Assembly (NCBI RefSeq): GCF_002234595.1
Contig: NZ_NMUL01000012.1
Span: forward strand, 1-64,000
DNA from: Amycolatopsis vastitatis
GTDB taxonomy: Bacteria; Actinomycetota; Actinomycetes; Mycobacteriales; Pseudonocardiaceae
Length of the DNA stretch: 64,000 nucleotides
Direction of reading: 5' to 3'
The translations under genes were made by a program, and so were the position numbers. Below the pieces are notes generated by a model. The model saw only the letters and a program-made list of their open reading frames with translations. It did not search any database and was not told the origin of the DNA. Numbering within the stretch: the first letter of the stretch is position 1; the number at the start of each line of letters is the position of its first letter. Positions 53,625-61,374 of this stretch are shown here, piece by piece.

Positions 53625-54248
53625 ATGACGGAAACCGCCGCCGAAGTCTACGACGCGCTCGGCAAGGACTACGAGACCGCCTTTCCCGACCAGGCCGGGC
53701 AGAAGGCCGTGCTCGAGTGGCTGCTCGGCCGGCTCTCCCCGGGCGCCACGGTCGTCGACCTCGGGTCGGGCACCGGCCGCCCGGTCGCGGAGACCCTCGC
53801 CGCCGCCGGGCACGACGTCACCGGGTACGACGTCTCGGCGGAGATGATCGAAATCGCGCGAGCCCAGGTCCCGGCCGCGCGGTTCGAGCAGGCCGACCTC
53901 CGCACCCTCACCCAGCCGCCCGGAAGCCGGGACGTGGTCACCGCGTTCTTTTCCCTCCTCCAGATGAGCCGCGCCGAGATCGACGCAGTGCTGGCGAAGG
54001 CGGCGACGTGGCTCGTGCCCGGCGGCTGCTTCGTGCTCGGCACGGTGGCGGCGGACGCCGACGAGGTCGAGTTCAGCTTCCTCGGGCACCCGATCCGCGC
54101 GAGCAGCTATCCTCCCGAGACGTTCGTCGCGCGGCTGGAGGGCGCCGGCCTGGAGATCGTCTACCGCGAGCTGGTGCGGTACGAGTCGAGCCATCCCGGC
54201 GTCCGGCCGGAGGAGCAGCTCTACCTGGCCGCCCGCAAACCGGCCTGA
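53625..54248 (+). CDS. SAM-dependent methyltransferase (class I)
   Basis: The 207-residue Rossmann methyltransferase has motif I VVDLGSGTGRPVAETLA at about 43-58, the acidic loop GYDVSAEMIEIARAQ and motif III QADLRTL. There is no transit sequence. The substrate is not known. It is divergent from the F420-dependent gene. Confidence 0.92.
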   Translation: MTETAAEVYDALGKDYETAFPDQAGQKAVLEWLLGRLSPGATVVDLGSGTGRPVAETLAAAGHDVTGYDVSAEMIEIARAQVPAARFEQADLRTLTQPPGSRDVVTAFFSLLQMSRAEIDAVLAKAATWLVPGGCFVLGTVAADADEVEFSFLGHPIRASSYPPETFVARLEGAGLEIVYRELVRYESSHPGVRPEEQLYLAARKPA

Positions 54249-54316
54249 CCCGACAGATGTGAATTTTGCTCAAGTTTGTGCGTGTTCCCGGCGGGGGACC
54301 CGAGCTAAAGTGAGGA

Positions 54317-55495
54317 ATGGGCATCGAAGCTCTGGCCACGCCGGTACCTCGCGAGCACCGCCAGCTCGTCCGCGAGATGCTGGCGAGGCTGCCGGAGTTC
54401 GCCGACCGCCTCGCCCGGCTGCTCGGCGAGCAGGACGACTTCTACCGCCAGGTGGAGCGCGTCGCGCCCGGCGAGCTGCGCCAGGTGTGCCGGGCCAACC
54501 TCGAACGCGCGCTGACCGCGGTCGCCGAAGGGCACGGCCTCGCCATCGACGCCGCCCGCAAGACCGGGCTCGTCCAGGCACGCCAGGGCATCCCGCTGCC
54601 CGCCGTGCTGCGCGCGTTCCGCATCGGCGGCACCTTCGTCTACGAAGCCCTCCTCGAGCTCGCCGGCCCGGAGTTCCTCAACCCGACCCGGACGATCCAG
54701 ATCAACTCCTACGTCTGGAAGGCGATCGACCTCTATTCGGACGCGCTGACCACGGCGTACGAGGAGGTCGCGGCCGAGCCGTCGCACGCGAACGCGCGGC
54801 TGCTGGACGACCTGCTGCGCGGCAGGCTCGTCAGCCAGGCGGACATGGAGGCCGCCGCGCGCGAGCTGGGCCTGCCGACCGCGGGCATGTTCGTCACCGT
54901 CGTCACCGAACGCGTCGAGCCGGACGAGCACGACTCCGTCGAGGCGCTGCTGCGGGCGCGCCGCTGGCGGTCGGCGTGGCGGCCCGGCGGCGAGGCGGGG
55001 CTGGTCGCGATCGACCGGATCGAGGACGTCCGGCGGTTGCGCGAAGTGCTCGGTTCCCTGCCGGTGGCGGCCGGGATGAGCAGGCCGTTCACCGGCTTCC
55101 CCGACGTGCCGGACGCCCTGCACCGCGCCCGGATCGCCCGCCGCTCGCTGCCGTCGGGGACGGCTGGTGTCGTGGTGTTCGGCGACTCGCCGGTGACGAC
55201 GCTGGTCGCCGCCGCGCCGGGGATGGCCCGCGATGTCGTGCGGTCGGCGCTGGCCGGCGTGCTCACGCTGCCGGGCGCCGAACGCAAGGTCCTGCTGGAC
55301 ACGCTGCTCGCGTGGTTCGCCGGCCACGGCTCGGCGAAGGAGGCCGCGGACCGGCTGTTCGTGCACCCCAACACGGTCCGCTACCGGCTGCGCCGCGTGC
55401 AGGAGCTGACCAAGCGGGACCTCACCGACCCGGTCGACATCGGCGAGCTGTACGTCGCGCTCGAATCGGTGCGGCTCGATCCGGAGCCATCGTAG
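54317..55495 (+). CDS. PucR/CdaR-type transcriptional regulator
   Basis: The 392-residue protein has a helical N-terminal sensor part (RsbR-like) and a C-terminal PucR helix-turn-helix: GSAKEAADRLFVHPNTVRYRLRRVQELT near 330-370. These regulators often act locally on nitrogen or fatty-acid genes, but no adjacent target is clear here. Confidence 0.9.
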   Translation: MGIEALATPVPREHRQLVREMLARLPEFADRLARLLGEQDDFYRQVERVAPGELRQVCRANLERALTAVAEGHGLAIDAARKTGLVQARQGIPLPAVLRAFRIGGTFVYEALLELAGPEFLNPTRTIQINSYVWKAIDLYSDALTTAYEEVAAEPSHANARLLDDLLRGRLVSQADMEAAARELGLPTAGMFVTVVTERVEPDEHDSVEALLRARRWRSAWRPGGEAGLVAIDRIEDVRRLREVLGSLPVAAGMSRPFTGFPDVPDALHRARIARRSLPSGTAGVVVFGDSPVTTLVAAAPGMARDVVRSALAGVLTLPGAERKVLLDTLLAWFAGHGSAKEAADRLFVHPNTVRYRLRRVQELTKRDLTDPVDIGELYVALESVRLDPEPS

Positions 55496-55510
55496 ATCGA
55501 CAACTACCTA

Positions 55511-55539
55511 TTGACTTTCGATAGATCGACGGCGATAGT
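55511..55539 (+). promoter_or_regulatory. Promoter of the DUF2975-HTH operon
   Basis: TTGACT, 17 nt, GATAGT is a close match to the housekeeping sigma consensus. The -10 ends 6 nt before the ATG, so the transcript should start at or near the first codon (leaderless). The spacer contains ATCGA/TCGAT words that may be operators for the HTH protein. Confidence 0.75.
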
Positions 55540-55545
55540 CGTCGC

Positions 55546-56025
55546 ATGGTTACCGAGAAGTGGGCCGTTGCCGCGCTCAGAATCTTCCTCGTCGTGCTCT
55601 TCGGCGTCCTCCTCGTCTTCCAGACGCTCTCCCTGCCGGGCGGGATTGCCTACCACACACAGCAGAACCCGCACGACGCGCCGCTGCGCTGGCCGCTGAC
55701 CGCCATCGCGGTGTTCCTCGTGTTGTGCGTGCAGGTGATCCTCGTCGCGACCTGGAAGCTGCTGACGCTGGTCAAGAAGGACCGGATCTTCACCACCGCG
55801 TCCCTGAAGTGGGTCGACGCGATCGTCTGGGCCGTGGGCGCCGCGTGGGTGGTCTTCGCGGGCATGCTGATCTTCGTGGGCTTCAACGCGGACGACCCCG
55901 GGATGCCGATGGTGCTGTTCCTGGTGACCGTCGGGATCACGGTGATCGGGCTGCTGATGGTGGTCATGCGCGCGCTGCTGCGGCAGGCCACCGCGCTGCG
56001 CTCCGACATGGAAGCGGTCATCTGA
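55546..56025 (+). CDS. DUF2975 membrane protein
   Basis: The 159-residue protein has four membrane helices (about 7-25, 48-70, 92-112 and 124-145) and fits DUF2975. Genes of this family are regularly paired with a small YozG-like Cro/CI protein as a two-gene unit, as here, where the next gene starts in a TGATG overlap. Function is not known; a role in membrane sensing is conjecture. Confidence 0.88.
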   Translation: MVTEKWAVAALRIFLVVLFGVLLVFQTLSLPGGIAYHTQQNPHDAPLRWPLTAIAVFLVLCVQVILVATWKLLTLVKKDRIFTTASLKWVDAIVWAVGAAWVVFAGMLIFVGFNADDPGMPMVLFLVTVGITVIGLLMVVMRALLRQATALRSDMEAVI

Positions 56026-56243
56026 TGCCGATCGTCGTGCGCATCGACGTCGAACTGGCCAAGCGCAAGATGAGCGTCGGGGAGTTCGCCGAGAAGGTCG
56101 GGCTCACGCCCGCCAACGTCGCCGTGCTGAAGAACGGGCGCGCCAAGGCCGTGCGCTTCAGCACCCTGGAAGCCATGTGCCGGGTGCTCGGCTGCCAGCC
56201 CGGTGACCTGCTCGAATGGGTCGACGTGGAGGACGAAGACTAG
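56025..56243 (+). CDS. YozG-like Cro/CI helix-turn-helix protein
   Basis: The 72-residue single-domain XRE protein has MSVGEFAEKVGLTPANVAVLKNG with the recognition helix, and then FSTLEAMCRVLGCQPGDLLEW, typical of YozG-family partners of DUF2975. It is translationally coupled to that gene. It probably controls the operon. Confidence 0.92.
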   Translation: MPIVVRIDVELAKRKMSVGEFAEKVGLTPANVAVLKNGRAKAVRFSTLEAMCRVLGCQPGDLLEWVDVEDED

Positions 56244-56250
56244 GCCGGGG

Positions 56251-56766
56251 CTAAGCCGCGTCCGCTTCGACGAGGCGGGCCAGTTCCAGCAGGGCACCTT
56301 CGAAGCCGGGGCCGGCGGTGAGCGCCACCGTGAGCGGCCCCCCGCGCCGGTCCGTGCCCACCGGGAGCGTCACCGCCGGTTCCGTCCACTGAGGATGATC
56401 CGAGCCCGCCGAGACGACGACGTCCGGCCGCGCGGGCGGGTGCCTGCGGCCTCCCGCGTCGAGGTCGAGCACGACATTGCCGTGCAAGGAAAGCAGCGCG
56501 GCCACGTCCGCGACGGCGTCGCGCAGCTCGCGGTCGGCGATCGAGTCGGAGTGGGCGCCGATGGCCGGGCGGGACGGCTCGCCGTCACGGGCGAGCCGCG
56601 GCACGATCGCCCCGAGGTCGCCCCGGGCGCAGGTGAGCACCCGGATTCCGGGGACGCCCGCGAGGGGATCGGCGAGGGTGATGCCCGCGCTCGCGGCGGC
56701 CGCCACGATCCGGGCCCGCCAGCGCGCGGTCGCCGCGATGGCGACCAGGGAAGGGTCCTGCGACAA
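56251..56766 (-). CDS. Hypothetical protein with amidase-like C-terminus
   Basis: The TTG start follows AAAGGAG and gives 171 residues. The last ~60 residues (RPDVVVSAGSDHPQWTEPAVTLPVGTD ... FEGALLELARLVEAD) look like the C-terminal strand and helix of amidase-signature enzymes. The catalytic Ser-Ser-Lys core is absent, so amidase activity is not possible. The N-terminal part is unfamiliar. It could be a remnant or a new family. Confidence 0.55.
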   Translation of the reverse strand: MSQDPSLVAIAATARWRARIVAAAASAGITLADPLAGVPGIRVLTCARGDLGAIVPRLARDGEPSRPAIGAHSDSIADRELRDAVADVAALLSLHGNVVLDLDAGGRRHPPARPDVVVSAGSDHPQWTEPAVTLPVGTDRRGGPLTVALTAGPGFEGALLELARLVEADAA

Positions 56767-56969
56767 CAGGGAGTTTCTCCTTTGCTCTCCGGCGCGGCGG
56801 GTGTGGATCGTCCGATGGTGGGGCCCTGCCCGTTGTGCCCGGGAACAAACATGTTTGGTCGCTTGGTCCGAACGGCCGTGCCCATGCGGCCTTCCGGTCG
56901 CACCGGGTGTCTGTAACCGCGGGTCACACTTTGACGCGCGACGTGGTGCGCGCCACTATCTGCGCACTG

Positions 56970-56985
56970 ATTACCGCCGGGTAAT
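56970..56985. promoter_or_regulatory. ATTAC-GGTAAT palindrome before the DUF3068 gene
   Basis: ATTACCGCCGGGTAAT is a palindrome 32 bp before the start. A related one, ATTACTCGCCGGTAAT, precedes the flippase gene at 63106-63121. GGTAAT may also serve as an extended -10 box. Confidence 0.5.
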
Positions 56986-57017
56986 TTGCGTGTACGGAGT
57001 ACGACCCAGGAGGACCG

Positions 57018-58046
57018 TTGCGACGAGCTTTCGGCCTGATCTTGCTGGCGCTGGGGGTTTTCGCGGTCGCCGGGGCAGTGGTGCTGCCGACCTACGTCTA
57101 CCCGAAGCTCGCCAAGGTGCCGCTCGACCAGGACTCGACGTCGGTGCTGGAAGGCACCGCGAGCAAGGTCCTCGCCGTGACCGACAACGGGTCCGGCCCG
57201 GTCGCCAAGATCCGCGAGAACGCGAAACTGACCGCGACCGGCCGCGTGCAGGCGAACTTCGCCGCGCCGGAGATGCACAAGGACACCGATTACGCGGTCT
57301 GGCTGCTCGGGGTGCAGGTCAAGGACGACGCCGACGGCACCATGGTCAGCGCGACCAAGCGGCAGGTCTGCTTCGACCGGCGAACCGCCGAGGGCTACGA
57401 GCCGAACGGCGCGAATGACCCGAAGTGCGACGCCAAGAGCAGCTACGTCACCGGACCGGACGGGACGAACGTCGACAAGGCTCAGCCCGGCTTGAACTTC
57501 AAGTTCCCGTTCGGCACCGAGCAGAAGGACTACAAGGTCTACGACGACAACACCGGCGCGGCCGTCACCGCCAAGTACACCGGCACCGAGACGGTCAACG
57601 GGATCGAGACCTACAAGTTCGTCCAGAACATCCCCGACACGAAGCTCGACTCGAAGAAGGTCCCCGGCTCGCTCATCGGTTCGGCCGAGTCGTCCGTCAC
57701 GGCCGACCTCTACTACCGCGGTGTCAACACGATGTGGGTGGAGCCGGTCACCGGGATCGAGGTGAACCAGCAGCAACAGCAGCACCAGGAACTGCGGGCG
57801 GGCACGAGCACGACCGTCGTGTTCGACGGGACGCTCGCCTACAACGGCAAGACGATCGCGCAGATGGTCGACCAGGTCGACGAGAACAGGGGCAAGCTGG
57901 AGTTCCTGTCGAGCACCGGCCCGCTGTGGCTGGGCATCGGCGGCGGGGTGCTGATCCTGGTCGCGCTCTACCTGCTGTTCCGCCGCCGTCCGACCCCGCC
58001 GCCGGCGCCGAGGCAGCGGCGCCAGGTGGTTTTCGCCCGTACCTGA
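57018..58046 (+). CDS. DUF3068 membrane protein (Rv0227c-like)
   Basis: The TTG start with AGGAGG upstream gives 342 residues. Helix 1 (residues 4-28) and a C-terminal helix (~302-322) flank a large extracellular part with a Cys pair and VEPVTGIEVNQQQQQ. It fits DUF3068, the family of mycobacterial Rv0227c, which lies near an envelope glycosyltransferase locus. Here also it sits next to a methyltransferase, a GT4 and a GT-C-like gene. A cell-wall function is likely but not defined. Confidence 0.88.
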   Translation: MRRAFGLILLALGVFAVAGAVVLPTYVYPKLAKVPLDQDSTSVLEGTASKVLAVTDNGSGPVAKIRENAKLTATGRVQANFAAPEMHKDTDYAVWLLGVQVKDDADGTMVSATKRQVCFDRRTAEGYEPNGANDPKCDAKSSYVTGPDGTNVDKAQPGLNFKFPFGTEQKDYKVYDDNTGAAVTAKYTGTETVNGIETYKFVQNIPDTKLDSKKVPGSLIGSAESSVTADLYYRGVNTMWVEPVTGIEVNQQQQQHQELRAGTSTTVVFDGTLAYNGKTIAQMVDQVDENRGKLEFLSSTGPLWLGIGGGVLILVALYLLFRRRPTPPPAPRQRRQVVFART

Positions 58047-58056
58047 CTTTCCTTTC

Positions 58057-58080
58057 GGGGGCTCCGGTGCCGGAGCCCCC
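58057..58080. terminator. Hairpin terminator between convergent genes
   Basis: Arms GGGGGCTCCGG and CCGGAGCCCCC pair perfectly with a 2-nt loop (TG), 10 nt after the DUF3068 stop codon and before the convergent methyltransferase. Confidence 0.8.
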
Positions 58081-58086
58081 CGGTTG

Positions 58087-58845
58087 TCACCGTCTCCGCA
58101 GGACCAGGACCAGATTCCAGGAAGCTATTTCCCGCAGGCCGGGAACCCGCACGATCCACATCGCCCAGCTCGGGTGGTACCGCGGATAACCGGCCACCAG
58201 GTCGGCGAGCGGCGTCGCCTTCGCCCAGCGAAGTGCGGCGCCGACCGAAACCGGGAACAGGCTTTCCCCGAATTTGTTCTTGGGCTGCTTTCCGAGTTTG
58301 CGGAGATAGCGCTGCCGGGCGTAGTCGCCGCCGAGGAAGTGCCACGGCGCCGTCTCGTGGCCGCCCCACGGCGAATACCACGGCGTGAACGAGGCGAAAA
58401 CCGTGCCGCCGGGTTTGGTCACCCGGCACATTTCGTCGAGCATGACCCACGGCTCCGACACGTGTTCGAGCACGTTCGACGAGTAGCAGACGTCGACGGA
58501 ACCGGTGCGCACCGGCAGTTCCGTGCCGCTGGCGCGGATCATGTTCTCGCCGGGCTCGCCCCGCGCGGACAGTTCGCCGACGTCGGGATCGAGGCCGAGA
58601 TAGGCGGCGCCGGCCGCGCGGAACGCGTCCGAGAAATAGCCGGGTCCCCCGCCGACGTCGAGTACTGTGCGCCCCGACAGCGGAGCGTGCGAAGCCAATT
58701 GCCGGACGGAGTCGGCGGCCAGCGCCGAATAGAAGCCGTCCGGGTCCGTCTGTTCGGTGAGGAACGTCCGGAACAGCGTCACGGAACGGCGGAGCGTGGC
58801 GCGGTGCGGCCGTGCCGTCGCGACGATAACAGGATTACCTACCAT
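58087..58845 (-). CDS. SAM-dependent methyltransferase (Rv0224c-like)
   Basis: The 252-residue class I methyltransferase has motif I VLDVGGGPGYFSDAFR and NVLEHVSEPWVMLDEMCRV. Length and divergent placement to the GT4 gene match mycobacterial Rv0224c/Rv0225, recalled from memory. It may methylate a cell-wall glycan. Confidence 0.9.
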   Translation of the reverse strand: MVGNPVIVATARPHRATLRRSVTLFRTFLTEQTDPDGFYSALAADSVRQLASHAPLSGRTVLDVGGGPGYFSDAFRAAGAAYLGLDPDVGELSARGEPGENMIRASGTELPVRTGSVDVCYSSNVLEHVSEPWVMLDEMCRVTKPGGTVFASFTPWYSPWGGHETAPWHFLGGDYARQRYLRKLGKQPKNKFGESLFPVSVGAALRWAKATPLADLVAGYPRYHPSWAMWIVRVPGLREIASWNLVLVLRRR

Positions 58846-58927
58846 TGAACCGTCGCTTTCCCGAATACGTTCATCTAGGGTGTACGCACCGGTAACCTAG
58901 CATCGTCGCAGGAGTTTGGATAACCCG

Positions 58928-60085
58928 ATGGAACGTCCTCGTGTGCTCCTCGTCAACTGGCGCGACACCGGCCATCCCGAAGGCGGCGGGTCGGAGCGGT
59001 ACGTCGAGCGGATGGCCGAAGGGCTCGCGAAAGCGGGGTACCGGGTCGAGATCCAGTGCGCCGCCTACGCCGGCGCGGCCGCGGGCGAGTGGCGCGACGG
59101 CGTCCGCTACCGGCGGCGGGGCAACAAGTTCGGCGTCTACGCGCACGCCCTGCGGGCGATCCGCCGGGCCCGCGCGGACCTCGTGGTGGACGTCCAGAAC
59201 GGCATGCCCTTCTTCGCCCGGCTGGTCGCCGGCTGCCCGGTGCTGGTGCTCGTGCACCACGTCCACAAGGAACAGTGGATCAGCGCGCTCGGCGAGACGC
59301 TGGGCCGGATCGGCTGGTGGATCGAGTCGTGGCTGGCGCCGCGGCTGTTCCGCAAGTGCCGCTACGTCACGGTTTCCGAGGTCACCAAGGTTGAGCTGGC
59401 CGGGCTCGGCGTCGACCGGGAGCGCGTCACCGTGGTGCCGAACGGCCTCGACGCGCCGCCGCCCTGCACGTCCGGCCGGGACCCCGAACCCACCCTGGTC
59501 GCGGTGAGCAGGCTGGTGCCGCACAAGCGGATCGAGCACGCCATCGACGTCGTCGCGCGGCTGGCGGGTCGCTGGCCGTCCCTGCGGCTGGAAGTCGTCG
59601 GGCAGGGTCCGTGGGACGAGGTGCTGCGCGCGCACGCCGCCGAGCGCGGTGTCGCGGACCGGGTCGTCCTGCACGGCTGGGTAGACGAGCAGGCCAAGCA
59701 CGAGATCCTCGCGCGGTCGTGGGTGCACCTGTGCCCGTCGGTCAAGGAGGGCTGGGGCATCGTCATCATGGAGGCCGCGGCGCACGGCGTGCCGTCGGTC
59801 GCCTACCGCGCCGCCGGCGGCGTCGCCGAGTCCATCGTGGAGGGTCGCACCGGCCTGCTGGCGGAGGATTTCGAGGATTTCACCGCCCGGGTCGACGATC
59901 TGCTCGCCGACGCGCCGAGGCGCACGGAGATGGGCCTGGCCGGTGCCGAGCGGGCCGGCCTGTACAGCTGGAACGCGAGCGCCGCCCAGTTCGAGTCCCT
60001 GGTCCGCGCCACCTCCGGACGCCCCGCACCCCGTCCCCGGGTCCTCACCCCGCACCGCGCCGAGCAGCGGCCCGTGATGTCATGA
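58928..60085 (+). CDS. GT4-family glycosyltransferase (Rv0225-like)
   Basis: The start at MERPRVLLVNWRDT gives 385 residues; a TTG four codons earlier overlaps the AGGAG. The GT-B fold has the N-terminal GGSERYVERMAEGLAK, the C-terminal VGQGPWDEVLRA, and EGWGIVIMEAAAHGVPSVAY containing the EX7E motif. It is a retaining transferase using a nucleotide sugar at the inner membrane face. The stop codon lies in the left arm of the following hairpin. Confidence 0.93.
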   Translation: MERPRVLLVNWRDTGHPEGGGSERYVERMAEGLAKAGYRVEIQCAAYAGAAAGEWRDGVRYRRRGNKFGVYAHALRAIRRARADLVVDVQNGMPFFARLVAGCPVLVLVHHVHKEQWISALGETLGRIGWWIESWLAPRLFRKCRYVTVSEVTKVELAGLGVDRERVTVVPNGLDAPPPCTSGRDPEPTLVAVSRLVPHKRIEHAIDVVARLAGRWPSLRLEVVGQGPWDEVLRAHAAERGVADRVVLHGWVDEQAKHEILARSWVHLCPSVKEGWGIVIMEAAAHGVPSVAYRAAGGVAESIVEGRTGLLAEDFEDFTARVDDLLADAPRRTEMGLAGAERAGLYSWNASAAQFESLVRATSGRPAPRPRVLTPHRAEQRPVMS

Positions 60086-60129
60086 ACGACTCTTTCCTGT
60101 CACCGGACGACAGGAAAGAGTCGTTCATG
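60081..60129. terminator. Hairpin with 21-bp perfect arms between convergent genes
   Basis: The left arm begins CATGAACGACTCTTTCC, the loop is ACCGGAC, and the right arm is its exact complement. The GT4 stop codon is in the left arm and the acyltransferase stop lies next to the right arm. It shares CATGAACGACTC with the hairpin at 48514-48540. Confidence 0.85.
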
Positions 60130-61185
60130 TCATGGCCGCGCGGCCTGACCCCGCACCGCGTCGCGGAACTCGTCCAGCAACCGGGCGGCGGCAGGCGCGT
60201 CGAAGTCCTTGCGGCGCGCGCGCACGGTCACGGTCGTGGTCCCGCCGGTGGTCGCCGCGCCGAACGCCACCCCTGACCGGCCACTGGCCGCCGGGTAGAA
60301 CGCCAGCGAACGCACGGTGTCCCCAGTGGACACCAAGCCGAGGTTGGACACGAGGAACGTCGAACCCAGCCTGCTCGCCAGCAGCCGGGTGCCCAGGCGG
60401 GCGAGCCTGCTGCTGCGGACGGGGAAGTCCGGTTCGGGCGCCTGCGCGGCCAGCACCGCGGCGGCGTCCGCGCCACGGCCGAGCCGCAGCCGGAAGAACG
60501 CGCTGTCGTGCACCGGTTCCGGCGCCGCGCCGGACCGCCGTGACGCACCCACCGCCGCCACGACGCGGGCGGTCCGGGCACCGTGCGCGCGGTTCCAGCG
60601 TTCGGTGGCGCGGACGGCGGCCGCCACGAACCCCGCGGCTCCCAGGCGCAGCCGCGGTTCGCGACGGGCGGCGAAGACGTCTCCTGCGGCCGCCACGGCA
60701 CGGTCGGGGCTGATCCGGCCCGGCGGCGCGAAAAGTGCCTCAGCGAGCCGCTGGAGGGCCGAAACCGCAAAGGACCTGCCACCGGGACGTTCGCCGATCC
60801 CGCGCGCCGCCGAGGAAACCGGGACGTCGAGGAGGATGCCCAGCAGGGCCAGGAGACCGAGGCCGTCGAGGGCGCCGTGGTGGGCGGCGACGAGCAAGGT
60901 CGGTTCGCCGGTGCGGACGGCGACGCGGACGAGCGGCTCGGTGCGTTCGTAGGGCACCGAAGCGAAGCGGTCGCGGACGGCGGGCAGGTCGGCCGTCACT
61001 TCGATTTCGGGCAGCAGACCGAGGTGCGGGTACTGCTGGATCGCGGCGGCCAGCCGGGCGCGGAGCTTTTCCGGTTCGGGCGGGGCCGCGGCGAGGTCCG
61101 CTTCGAGGAGGATGCTCCAGGAAACGGTGGGGTCGCCGTAGAGCCCGACGACGCGGTGCGCGTGGTCGGAGGCGAGCCGGGTCAC
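60130..61185 (-). CDS. Condensation-fold acyltransferase (HHxxxDG)
   Basis: The 351-residue protein starts with GTG and has HHGALDG at 102-108, the HHxxxDG signature of the CoA-dependent acyltransferase superfamily (PapA/WES/condensation domains). The late FLVSNLGLVSTGD matches a core strand. It would acylate a hydroxyl or amine using an acyl-CoA, perhaps on an envelope lipid or glycan given its neighbours. It lies 3 nt after the DUF2613 gene. Confidence 0.82.
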   Translation of the reverse strand: MTRLASDHAHRVVGLYGDPTVSWSILLEADLAAAPPEPEKLRARLAAAIQQYPHLGLLPEIEVTADLPAVRDRFASVPYERTEPLVRVAVRTGEPTLLVAAHHGALDGLGLLALLGILLDVPVSSAARGIGERPGGRSFAVSALQRLAEALFAPPGRISPDRAVAAAGDVFAARREPRLRLGAAGFVAAAVRATERWNRAHGARTARVVAAVGASRRSGAAPEPVHDSAFFRLRLGRGADAAAVLAAQAPEPDFPVRSSRLARLGTRLLASRLGSTFLVSNLGLVSTGDTVRSLAFYPAASGRSGVAFGAATTGGTTTVTVRARRKDFDAPAAARLLDEFRDAVRGQAARP

Positions 61186-61188
61186 GCG

Positions 61189-61371
61189 TCAGCGGTCCCC
61201 GTAGATCTTGTTCGGGTGGTCGGCGGGGTTGTACTTCACCTGCGCGTTCAGCTTTTCCTGCACCTGGGCGGAGCTGTCCGGGTCGGCGCTGCTGATGAGC
61301 GCGAACCCCGCTCCGGTCGCCGTGCCGCCCCCGATGATGACGGCGGCGATGATGCCGATGACCGTGCCCAC
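61189..61371 (-). CDS. DUF2613 small membrane protein (Rv0236A-like)
   Basis: The 60-residue protein has a single N-terminal helix (GTVIGIIAAVIIGGGTATGAG) and a polar end (KLNAQVKYNPADHPNKIYGDR), the DUF2613 pattern. In mycobacteria a DUF2613 gene lies next to the arabinosyltransferase gene aftD. Here it is 3 nt after the GT-C-like gene, supporting a small accessory role. Confidence 0.85.
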   Translation of the reverse strand: MGTVIGIIAAVIIGGGTATGAGFALISSADPDSSAQVQEKLNAQVKYNPADHPNKIYGDR

Positions 61372-61374
61372 GTG

